Positions 1 to 6,347 of a DNA stretch of 42,926 nucleotides are shown here, one piece after another. The position numbers and the translations under genes are program-made. The notes beneath the pieces were generated by a model. That model worked only from the letters and a program-made list of their open reading frames with translations. It did no database searches and had not been told where the DNA came from. Position 1 is the first letter of the stretch, and each line of letters begins with the position of its first letter. The stretch is from Burkholderiaceae bacterium (GTDB lineage Bacteria > Pseudomonadota > Gammaproteobacteria > Burkholderiales > Burkholderiaceae_C): assembly GCA_016790515.1 (NCBI GenBank), contig JAEUOY010000017.1, positions 1 to 42,926 on the forward strand, given 5' to 3'.

Positions 1-849
1 GCCAACATCAACTGGGCCGAGCGGCTGGAGGCGGTGGGCGCGCAGGTGGTCTACGGCATCGTCGGCTTCAAGACCCACGCCAAGCTGATGCTGATCACCC
101 GACGCGAGTCCAACCGCCGCGGCCAGCCGGTGCTGCGTCGCTATGCCCACCTGTCCACCGGCAACTACAACCCGGGCACCGCGCGGCTGTACACCGATGT
201 CGGCATGCTCACCGCCGACGAGCAGCTCACCGCCGATGCCGACGCGGTGTTCCACCAGCTGGCGAGCCTGACCAAGGTGCGCACGCCGCGCCACCTGCTG
301 ACCGCGCCGTTCGCGCTGCACCGGCGGCTGGTGGCGCACATCGCGCAGGTGACCGACGCCGCCCGCGCCGGGCGGCCGGCACGCATCGTCGTCAAGATCA
401 ACTCGCTGACCGAACCGGCGCTGATCGGCGCGCTGGTGCAGGCGGCCCAGGCCGGCTCCGACATCGACCTGATCGTGCGCGGTGCCTGCATGCTGCCTGC
501 GGGCATCCCGGGCGTGACCGACCGCATCCGGGTGCGCTCGGTGGTCGGCCGCTTCCTCGAGCACACGCGGGTGATCTACTTCCGCTGGGGCGAGGCCGAG
601 GGCGACGAGGCGCTGTACCTGACCAGCGCCGACTGGATGGGACGCAACATGTTCCGCCGCATCGAGATCGCCTGGCCGGTGCGCAGCGCCGCGATGCGCC
701 AGCGGGTGATCGACGAATGTCTGGTGCCCTACCTGCACGACCAGCGCGATGCCTGGACCCAGGCCAGCGACGGCAGCTACCAGCGGGTGGCCGAAGCCGG
801 CCCCAGCGCCCAGGCGGCGCTGGCCGCGCGCTACATGAGCTGCGCATGA
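1..849 (+). CDS. ppk1: Polyphosphate kinase, C-terminal part (5' end outside window)
   Basis: This is the carboxy-terminal 282 residues of a PPK1-type polyphosphate kinase, which reversibly transfers the ATP gamma-phosphate to a polyphosphate chain. The frame is open from base 1, so the gene begins upstream. The segment GFKTHAKL carries the His (residue 26 of the fragment) that matches the autophosphorylated His of E. coli PPK. The second conserved His is in RFLEHTRVIYF (residue 188). STGNYNPGTARLYTD is also typical of the family. The stop codon overlaps the start of the next gene (ATGA), so the two are probably translationally coupled. The opposite-facing exopolyphosphatase gene 0.5 kb downstream makes this a polyphosphate locus. 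The family assignment is very secure; only the N-terminal half is unseen. Confidence 0.96.
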   Translation, partial: ANINWAERLEAVGAQVVYGIVGFKTHAKLMLITRRESNRRGQPVLRRYAHLSTGNYNPGTARLYTDVGMLTADEQLTADADAVFHQLASLTKVRTPRHLLTAPFALHRRLVAHIAQVTDAARAGRPARIVVKINSLTEPALIGALVQAAQAGSDIDLIVRGACMLPAGIPGVTDRIRVRSVVGRFLEHTRVIYFRWGEAEGDEALYLTSADWMGRNMFRRIEIAWPVRSAAMRQRVIDECLVPYLHDQRDAWTQASDGSYQRVAEAGPSAQAALAARYMSCA

Positions 850-1358
850 AGGCGAAGACGATGGACCTGATCCTGTGGCGCCATGCCGAGGCGCGCGACC
901 TGCCCGATGCGGCCGACGAGGCTGCGTTCGATGCCGAGGCCGACCTGGCCCGCCCGCTGACCCCGCGCGGCGAGAAGCAGGCCCACCGCATGGCCGAGTG
1001 GCTCAACCGCTTCCTGCCCGAGAGCACCCGCATCCTGGTGAGCCCGGCGCTGCGCACCCGGCAGACCGCCGATGCGCTGGGCCGCAAGTACCGGGTGGTC
1101 GAGGCGCTGGCGCCCGGCCAGTCGCATACCCAGGCGCTGGCCGCGTCGCGCTGGCCCGACAGCCGCGAGCCGGTGCTGCTGGTCGGCCACCAGCCGACGC
1201 TGGGCCAGCTGGCCGGCTACCTGATGGGCGGCGCGGCCACCCTCGACGGACCGGCCTGGGCGATGCGCAAGGGCTCAGCGTGGTGGCTCAGGCACCGTGA
1301 CCGCGCAGGCGTCGCCGAGGTCGTGCTGGTGTCGGTGCGCACGCCCGAGAAGCTGTAG
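846..1358 (+). CDS. sixA: SixA-type phosphohistidine phosphatase
   Basis: A 170-residue histidine phosphatase of the SixA branch of the phosphoglycerate-mutase-like superfamily. SixA enzymes dephosphorylate phosphohistidine on proteins such as phosphotransfer domains. The catalytic motif is LWRHAEA, an RHA form of the family RHG, with nucleophile His13. The second conserved His is in LVGHQPTLGQ (His115), and the Arg-rich segment SPALRTRQTA is typical. The start at 846 overlaps the ppk stop by four bases. A second ATG at 861 would give a start directly at MDLILWRHAEA and cannot be excluded. It ends six bases before the convergent ppx stop. Placement behind ppk is common in Burkholderiales by my recollection and suggests a role linked to polyphosphate or phosphohistidine turnover, but that link is inference. 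Confidence 0.9.
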   Translation: MKAKTMDLILWRHAEARDLPDAADEAAFDAEADLARPLTPRGEKQAHRMAEWLNRFLPESTRILVSPALRTRQTADALGRKYRVVEALAPGQSHTQALAASRWPDSREPVLLVGHQPTLGQLAGYLMGGAATLDGPAWAMRKGSAWWLRHRDRAGVAEVVLVSVRTPEKL

Positions 1359-1364
1359 CCAAGC

Positions 1365-2897
1365 TCAGCCCGGCGCCAGCACGAGTTTCGGCAGCTCCTG
1401 CCGCGCCCAGCTCTCGGCCTCCTCGCGCAGCAGGTGCAGCGTGCGCGGGTGGCTGTCGGCCCAGGCCGCGCTGAAGCCCAGACGCGCGGCGCGGCCGTCG
1501 CGCTTCAGGCGCAAGGCCTTGGCATCGACCAACCCGCGCGCATGGCACTTGATGACCGCCAGCCGCAGCGCCAGCACCTGCCAGGCGAAGCGCTCGCTGC
1601 ACAGCTGGGCCTCGATCTTGCGCAAGCCGCCGCGCTGGCCCAGCACCAGGTCGGCGATGCGCCGTTGCTGGCTCTGCGAGAAGCCCGGCGCATCGACATG
1701 GCCCATCAGGTAGGCGCTGTGGCGGTGGTGGTCGTGGTGCGAGACCATCAGCCCGATCTCGTGCAGGTCGCAGGCCCAGCCCAGTTCGCGCAGCGCGTCG
1801 CCGTCACCCGCCTTGGCCATCGCCGGCTGGGCGCCGTGCATCAGCGCGCTGGCCACCGAGCGAACCCGGGCGGCCTGGGCGCGGTCGACGCCGAAGCGGT
1901 TCTGCAGCACCGTCACGGTCTGGTCGCGCAGGTCGCCGCCGCCGGCGTGGCGACGCGCGGCATGGCGCTCGTGCAGGTCGATGATCACGCCCTGGCGCAG
2001 CGCACCCTTGGCCGGCTGCAGTTCGCCGATGCCGAAGTGGGTGGCCAGCGTGTACAGCAGCGCCAGCCCGCCGCCGATGATCGCCCGGCGGTCCTCGCGC
2101 AGCGAGGGCAGCGCCAGCCGGTCGGCGCTGCCGGCGGCCAGGCACTGGGCGATGCACCAGCGCAGGCCCTCGGGCGTGATCGTGCCGTCGGTGATGCCGG
2201 CCGCGGCCAGGACCTGCGACACCGCGCCGACGGTGCCCGACGAGCCCAGCGCCTCCTTCCAGTGGCGCGGCGCGAAGGGCTCCAGCGCTTCCTCGAGCTC
2301 GGCCCCGGCGGCGATCTGGGCGTCGCGGAAGCGCTGCTCGCTGAACCGGCCGTCCGGGAACCAGCGCATCGACAGGCTGACGCTGCCGACCTTGAACGAT
2401 TCGGCCACCGCCGGCGCGCGTCCGCGGCCCAGGATCATCTCGGTGCTGCGTCCGCCGATGTCGATGACCAGCCGGTCGGCCAGGCCGGGCTGCAGGTGCG
2501 ACACGCCGGCGAAGATCAGCCGCGCTTCCTCGCGCCCGCTCACGACCTCGATCGGGAACCCCAGCGCCGCCTCGGCCCGCACGAGGAAGGCGTCGCGGTT
2601 CTGCGCCTCGCGCAGCGTCTGCGTGGCCACCGCGCGCACCTGGGCCGGCTCGAAGCCGCTGAGCCGCTGGGCGAACTGGCGCAGGCACTCGAGGCCGCGC
2701 TGCGCCGCCTCCTCGGTGAGGTAGCCGTTGGCGTCGAGCCCGCCGCCCAGCCGCACCGTCTCCTTCAGGTAGGCGATGCGCCGGTAGCGGCCGTGCTGCA
2801 GCTGGGCGATCTCGAGGCGAAAGCTGTTCGACCCGATGTCGATCGCGGCCAGCGGCGCCGCAGCACTGGGGAGGCGAAGGATCATGATGGCCGGCAT
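1365..2897 (-). CDS. ppx: Exopolyphosphatase, Ppx/GppA family
   Basis: A 510-residue Ppx/GppA phosphatase that removes terminal phosphate from polyphosphate and possibly acts on pppGpp. The N-terminal sugar-kinase/actin-like fold is shown by AAIDIGSNSFRLEIAQ, the downstream LVIDIGGRSTEMILG phosphate-binding loop and GSSGTVGA. The C-terminal half has an HD-domain-like region with HEIGLMVSHHDHHRHSAYL, as in long Ppx proteins. It lies opposite to and convergent with ppk-sixA, leaving six bases between stops, so both directions of polyphosphate metabolism are encoded side by side. Two in-frame ATGs (2897 and 2885) could be the start; neither has a convincing Shine-Dalgarno. Length is normal for the family. 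Ppx versus GppA is not fully settled by motif, but the neighbourhood favours Ppx. Confidence 0.92.
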   Translation of the reverse strand: MPAIMILRLPSAAAPLAAIDIGSNSFRLEIAQLQHGRYRRIAYLKETVRLGGGLDANGYLTEEAAQRGLECLRQFAQRLSGFEPAQVRAVATQTLREAQNRDAFLVRAEAALGFPIEVVSGREEARLIFAGVSHLQPGLADRLVIDIGGRSTEMILGRGRAPAVAESFKVGSVSLSMRWFPDGRFSEQRFRDAQIAAGAELEEALEPFAPRHWKEALGSSGTVGAVSQVLAAAGITDGTITPEGLRWCIAQCLAAGSADRLALPSLREDRRAIIGGGLALLYTLATHFGIGELQPAKGALRQGVIIDLHERHAARRHAGGGDLRDQTVTVLQNRFGVDRAQAARVRSVASALMHGAQPAMAKAGDGDALRELGWACDLHEIGLMVSHHDHHRHSAYLMGHVDAPGFSQSQQRRIADLVLGQRGGLRKIEAQLCSERFAWQVLALRLAVIKCHARGLVDAKALRLKRDGRAARLGFSAAWADSHPRTLHLLREEAESWARQELPKLVLAPG

Positions 2898-2943
2898 GCT
2901 ACCGGCAAAGCCGCGCTGCCCGGCGGGTCGGCGCTGGCGTTCC

Positions 2944-2949
2944 TAGAAT
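2944..2949 (+). promoter_or_regulatory. Putative -10 box (TAGAAT)
   Basis: TAGAAT stands out in a GC-rich background about 39 bases before the GTG start of the next gene and would place a transcript start near 2956. No good -35 hexamer is visible 16-18 bases upstream, so this is a weak call. Confidence 0.35.
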
Positions 2950-2987
2950 GCGCGCCTCTCGACCGTCCCGAACCCAGGAGAGCCCTC

Positions 2988-3860
2988 GTGCGTGAAGACT
3001 TCGAAAGTCTCGTCCCCGGCCGCGACTTCAGCCGCCGGGATTTCGTGCGCACCTCGGTCGGCAGCGGCTTTGCCGCGGCGGTGCTGCCGGTGATGGCGCA
3101 GACGGTCATCAGGACCGACACGGCCGGGCTGGTCGCCGGCGAGGTCACGATCCCGGTCGGCGATTTCAGGATGCCGGCGTACCGCGCCGCGCCGGCCGGC
3201 AAGCCCGATGCGCCGCTGGTGCTGGTGGTCAGCGAGATCTTCGGCGTGCACGAGCACATCGCCGACGTGGCGCGGCGCTTCGCCAAGGCGGGCTACTTCG
3301 CCCTGGCGCCCGAGCTGTTCGAGCGCCAGGGCGACGCCGCCAGCTACGGCGAAGTCGCCAGGCTGATCAGCGAGGTGATCGCCAAGGTGCCCGATGCCCA
3401 GGTGATGGGCGACCTCGATGCCAGCGTGGCCTGGGCCAAGGGGCAGGGCGCCGCGGTCGAGCGCAGCGCGATCACCGGCTTCTGCTGGGGCGGCCGCATC
3501 ACCTGGCTGTATGCCGCGCACAACCCGGCACTGAAGGCCGGCGTGGCCTGGTACGGCCGCCTGGTGGGGGACCCCACGCCGTTGTCGCCGGCCCACCCGG
3601 TCGACCTGGCGGGCAAGCTGGCCGCGCCGGTGCTCGGCCTGTACGGCGGGCAGGACGACGGCATCCCGCTCGCGACAGTCGATAAGATGAAGGCTGTGCT
3701 GGCGGCAGGGTCGGCGGCGGCGAGGAAGTCCGAGTTCGTCATCTACCCGGACGCGCCGCATGCCTTCCACGCCGACTACCGTCCCAGCTACCGCAAGGAC
3801 GCCGCCGAGGACGGCTGGAAGCGTTGCCTGGCCTGGTTCAGGGCCCACGGCGTGGCCTGA
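2988..3860 (+). CDS. Dienelactone hydrolase family protein with Tat-like signal
   Basis: A 290-residue alpha/beta hydrolase of the dienelactone hydrolase family. The triad is visible as Cys166 in GFCWGG, Asp223 in GGQDDG and His258 in DAPHAF, and EIFGVHEH (Glu83) matches the conserved Glu of the family. The N-terminus has SRRDFVRTS (Arg16-Arg17) followed by a hydrophobic stretch ending near AQT, which looks like a twin-arginine export signal, so the enzyme probably acts in the periplasm. I chose the GTG at 2988 because AGGAG lies at 2976-2980 and it keeps the whole signal. The frame stays open far upstream, but that part is antisense to ppx and not protein-like. The substrate is unknown. A strong hairpin terminator follows. 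Confidence 0.88.
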   Translation: MREDFESLVPGRDFSRRDFVRTSVGSGFAAAVLPVMAQTVIRTDTAGLVAGEVTIPVGDFRMPAYRAAPAGKPDAPLVLVVSEIFGVHEHIADVARRFAKAGYFALAPELFERQGDAASYGEVARLISEVIAKVPDAQVMGDLDASVAWAKGQGAAVERSAITGFCWGGRITWLYAAHNPALKAGVAWYGRLVGDPTPLSPAHPVDLAGKLAAPVLGLYGGQDDGIPLATVDKMKAVLAAGSAAARKSEFVIYPDAPHAFHADYRPSYRKDAAEDGWKRCLAWFRAHGVA

Positions 3861-3913
3861 CGGCCCGCGCCGACCGCGCTGGCCGTCGCGGGACCGCCCC
3901 CCCTCCGCCGCGT

Positions 3914-3941
3914 ACCGCGCCACGCCGGCGCGGTTCTTTCC
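3914..3941 (+). terminator. Rho-independent terminator
   Basis: A perfect 8-bp GC stem (3914-3921 with 3927-3934, ACCGCGCC/GGCGCGGT) with a 5-base loop is followed by TTCTTTCC. It lies between the hydrolase gene and the ZIP gene, so these two are probably separate transcripts. Confidence 0.6.
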
Positions 3942-3956
3942 TGGACTTGCTGATCG

Positions 3957-4733
3957 ATGACCCTGCTCTACATCGTGCTGGCCACCACGGCCGGCGGCCT
4001 GCTGTCGGTGGCGATCGCCGCCGGGCTGACGCTGGCCGTGCTGGGGCGCATCGTCCGCCACCTGGTCAGTCTGTCGGTGGGCGTGCTGCTGGGCACCGCG
4101 CTGCTGCATGTGCTGCCCGAGGCCTTCGAGAGCGGGGTCGAGCCGCACCGGCTGTTCGCCACGCTGCTCGGCGGCCTGCTGTTCTTCTTCCTGCTGGAGA
4201 AGGCCGAGCTGTACCGGCACGGCCACCACCACGAGGGCGACGGCCACCACCATCACCACCACTTCGATGCCGAACAGGCCGGCAGCGGCGGCTGGAGCGT
4301 GCTGCTGGGCGACAGCATCCACAACTTCTGCGACGGCATCATCATCGCCGCGGCCTTCCTGGCCGACCTGCAGCTGGGCATGGTGACCGCGGCCGCGGTG
4401 ATCGCCCACGAGATCCCGCAGGAGGTGGGCGACTACATCGTGCTGCTCAATGCCGGCTTCAGCCGCGGCAAGGCGCTCTTGTACAACGCGCTGTCGGGGC
4501 TGGCCTCGGTGGTCGGCGGCGTGCTGGGCTACTTCGTCGTCGGGCCGTGGGAGGCGCTGTTCCCCTACCTGCTGGTCGCCGCGTCGAGCAGCTTCGTCTA
4601 CGTCGCGGTGGCCGACCTGCTGCCGCAGTTGCAGCAGCGGCTGTCGCTGAGGTCGACGCTGGCCCAGCTCGGCTGGATCGCCGCCGGGCTGGGCCTGGTG
4701 GTCATCGTCAAGAGCCTGCAGCACGGCCACTGA
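3957..4733 (+). CDS. ZIP family metal transporter
   Basis: A 258-residue inner-membrane protein of the ZIP family, which moves Zn2+ or other divalent metals into the cytoplasm. About eight hydrophobic segments are visible. Between the third and fourth lies a His-rich cytoplasmic-type loop (residues 88-102, with a run of six His) typical of ZIP. The metal-site helices carry HNFCDG (122-127) and HEIPQEVGD (151-159), the signature pair of the family. The start ATG at 3957 follows closely after the terminator of the previous gene. The HNxxD form and HEIPQE resemble ZIP9/11-like and bacterial ZIP proteins rather than E. coli ZupT, so I give no symbol. The metal specificity cannot be read from sequence. 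Confidence 0.9.
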   Translation: MTLLYIVLATTAGGLLSVAIAAGLTLAVLGRIVRHLVSLSVGVLLGTALLHVLPEAFESGVEPHRLFATLLGGLLFFFLLEKAELYRHGHHHEGDGHHHHHHFDAEQAGSGGWSVLLGDSIHNFCDGIIIAAAFLADLQLGMVTAAAVIAHEIPQEVGDYIVLLNAGFSRGKALLYNALSGLASVVGGVLGYFVVGPWEALFPYLLVAASSSFVYVAVADLLPQLQQRLSLRSTLAQLGWIAAGLGLVVIVKSLQHGH

Positions 4734-4758
4734 ACTGCGCCGGGCCGCGGCTTCGGTG

Positions 4759-4777
4759 GCGGGCCGCGCGGGCCCGC
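4759..4777. terminator. GC-rich hairpin between convergent genes
   Basis: A 7-bp perfect stem (4759-4765 with 4771-4777) with a 5-base loop lies in the 48-base gap between the ZIP gene and the convergent usp gene. There is no T tract on either strand, so a terminator role is only plausible. Confidence 0.3.
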
Positions 4778-4781
4778 GCCA

Positions 4782-5216
4782 TCACTTGACGACCAGCACC
4801 GGCAGCGGGCTGTGGGTCAGCACCCGGCTGGTCTCGCTGCCGATCAACAGCGCGGCCATGCCGCGGCGGCCGTGCGAGGCCATCACGATCAGGTCGCAGC
4901 CCTTCTGCTTGGCGGTGTCCAGGATCGCCTCCCAGGGATGCAGCGCCTCCACCGTGGCGCCCTCGGCCTTGACGCCGGCCGCCGTGGCCTCGCCCAGCAC
5001 CGCCTGCACCCGGCTGGCGGCAATGCGCTCCTGCGCGTCGTAGAACTCCTGCGGCGGCACCGGCTGCATCTCGGAGATCGCGCTGTACGGGAACGGCTCC
5101 TTGACGCACAGCGTCACCATGGACGCGCCGAACTGCTTGGCCAGCGTGACGGCGGTCGAGACGGCCTTGGACGTGATTTCCGAACCGTCGGTGGGAACGA
5201 GGATGCATTTGTACAT
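4782..5216 (-). CDS. Universal stress protein (UspA family)
   Basis: A 144-residue single-domain universal stress protein. The N-terminal strand MYKCILVPTDGS and the C-terminal ATP-binding pattern SHGRRGMAALLIGSETSRV (Gly116, Gly119, Gly126-Ser127, the G-2x-G-9x-G-S pattern) are classical, so it should bind ATP. The frame extends upstream, but the ATG at 5216 has AGGAG just before it (reverse complement of 5222-5226) and matches the usual family start. Upstream at 5294-5307 is an FNR/Anr-type palindrome, which suggests induction at low oxygen. The gene is monocistronic and convergent with the ZIP gene. Confidence 0.93.
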   Translation of the reverse strand: MYKCILVPTDGSEITSKAVSTAVTLAKQFGASMVTLCVKEPFPYSAISEMQPVPPQEFYDAQERIAASRVQAVLGEATAAGVKAEGATVEALHPWEAILDTAKQKGCDLIVMASHGRRGMAALLIGSETSRVLTHSPLPVLVVK

Positions 5217-5293
5217 GGGGGCTCCTGTGCGGTTGCCACCGGGCAGATTCGCCCGGGCCGATTCGCAGTGTGCCTTCGGCACGTGTGATTGTC

Positions 5294-5307
5294 TTGAGCC
5301 GGATCAA
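5294..5307 (-). promoter_or_regulatory. FNR/Anr-type box upstream of usp
   Basis: Read on the minus strand the site is TTGATCCGGCTCAA, which fits TTGAT-N4-ATCAA with one mismatch. Its centre is about 84 bases upstream of the usp start codon, leaving room for a class II promoter with the start point about 41 bases downstream. CRP/FNR-family control is inferred from the match alone. Confidence 0.6.
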
Positions 5308-5414
5308 GGCGAGGACGGCTGGCCGGCGGCCCGTGCCAGGCGACCCGAAGCCGGTCGTCAGTGCCGTCGGACCGGCCGCATGGGCGCGCCGGCCCGACGT
5401 TCGCGCATGAAACT

Positions 5415-5444
5415 TTGCCTTGGCAACAATTGCTCTGCTATACT
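5415..5444 (+). promoter_or_regulatory. Sigma-70 promoter of tRNA-Asp
   Basis: TTGCCT (5415-5420) and TATACT (5439-5444) are separated by 18 bases in a conspicuously AT-richer patch. The tRNA begins 17 bases after the -10 box. Confidence 0.7.
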
Positions 5445-5461
5445 GCTAGCTTTACCGCTTC

Positions 5462-5538
5462 GGAGTGGTAGTTCAGTTGGTTAGAATACCGGCCTGTCAC
5501 GCCGGGGGTCGCGGGTTCGAGTCCCGTCCACTCCGCCA
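5462..5538 (+). tRNA. tRNA-Asp (GTC)
   Basis: A 77-base tRNA including the encoded CCA. The acceptor arms GGAGTGG and CCACTCC pair perfectly. The anticodon loop CTGTCAC carries GTC at 5496-5498, closed by the stem CGGC/GCCG, and the T arm contains GGTTCGAGTCC. It has its own promoter and a terminator. No integrase gene or duplicated 3' end lies beside it within the window. Confidence 0.97.
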
Positions 5539-5550
5539 GTCTTCAGAGAA

Positions 5551-5587
5551 GCCCTCGACAGTCATCGACTTCGGGGGCTTTTTCTTT
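5551..5587 (+). terminator. Rho-independent terminator after tRNA-Asp
   Basis: The stem GCCCTCGA (5551-5558) pairs with TCGGGGGC (5571-5578) with one G-T pair, and TTTTTCTTT follows directly. It sits 12 bases after the tRNA. Confidence 0.75.
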
Positions 5588-5722
5588 GCCCGCAGCCGGG
5601 CCGGCAATCAGCCGCACGACCCCGACCAGGGCCCGGTCCCGTCTCGACCGGCGCCATCGCGGGTATCGTCCGGCCTCGATGGGCCGGCAACAGTGCCGGC
5701 CCTTGCCCGATCGGAGAACCGC

Positions 5723-6325
5723 TTGAAGTTCGCACCGGCGAGGAATTCACTGTTCGGGATGCTGCTGCGCGCACGCTGGTGGGTCAGCGCGCTGGTCGCG
5801 CTGGCGCTGGGTCTCGTGGCTGCCGCGCTGCTGCCTGAGAGCCTGCGCGTGGCCGGTGCGCTGTCGGGCCTGCCGTTCGGGGTGATCGCGGTGGTCGCCG
5901 CCTACCGCCAGCGGCACCTGCCCGGCGCCGCGCGCATCGAGGAGACCCGGCGGGCCGTGGCCGCGATGGGCTGGCCGGCTTTCTCGGCCTTGCTGGAACA
6001 GGCCTTCCAGCGCGACGGCTATGCGGTGCGGCGGGGCCGCACCGAGGCCGTCGACTTCGAACTCGAGCGGCAGGGCCGCCGCATGCTGGTCTGCGCAAGG
6101 CGCTGGAAGTCGGCCCGCACCGGCCTGGACGCCCTGCGGCCGTTGCAGGCGGCGCGCGAGGCCGGCGCCGTGACGGGTGCGACCGACGCGCTGTACGTCG
6201 GTCTCGGGCCGCTCAGCGACAGTGCGCAGTCGTATGCCGGCGAGCACGGCATCGCCGTCTGGCAGGCGGCTGAACTGGCCCGGGCGCTGCGCGGCCTGCC
6301 CCTGGGACCAGCCGCCGAGCGCTGA
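5723..6325 (+). CDS. Membrane-anchored Mrr-like nuclease-fold protein, altered active site
   Basis: A 200-residue protein with two hydrophobic helices (about 17-38 and 44-60) and a C-terminal domain resembling the Mrr-type restriction endonuclease fold (about 76-195). I chose the TTG start at 5723, preceded by GGAG at 5713-5716, because LKFAPARNSLFGMLLRARWW fits the N-terminus I recall for Burkholderiales relatives. The first in-frame ATG (5759) would cut into that segment. In active relatives the core reads D...QCKRWK. Here Asp111 is present but the next strand reads LVCARRWK, so the expected Q-x-K is C-x-R (Cys124, Arg126). The domain is therefore probably not a conventional nuclease. Its role is unknown and it stands alone. 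Confidence 0.7.
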   Translation: MKFAPARNSLFGMLLRARWWVSALVALALGLVAAALLPESLRVAGALSGLPFGVIAVVAAYRQRHLPGAARIEETRRAVAAMGWPAFSALLEQAFQRDGYAVRRGRTEAVDFELERQGRRMLVCARRWKSARTGLDALRPLQAAREAGAVTGATDALYVGLGPLSDSAQSYAGEHGIAVWQAAELARALRGLPLGPAAER

Positions 6326-6347
6326 CCGGACCCGCCACCGGGCCAGT

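Noticed and set aside
1434-2987. Long plus-strand open frame joining into the dienelactone hydrolase gene
   Set aside because: It is antisense to ppx and has low-complexity Arg/Ala/Gln-rich composition; only the part from the GTG at 2988 matches a protein family.
5462-5538. tRNA-Asp as a genomic-island attachment site
   Set aside because: No integrase gene, no second copy of the tRNA 3' end was noticed, and flanking genes have the same composition as the rest.
5723-6325. Active restriction-modification or defence nuclease
   Set aside because: No methyltransferase or other defence gene nearby, and the catalytic QxK is replaced by CxR.
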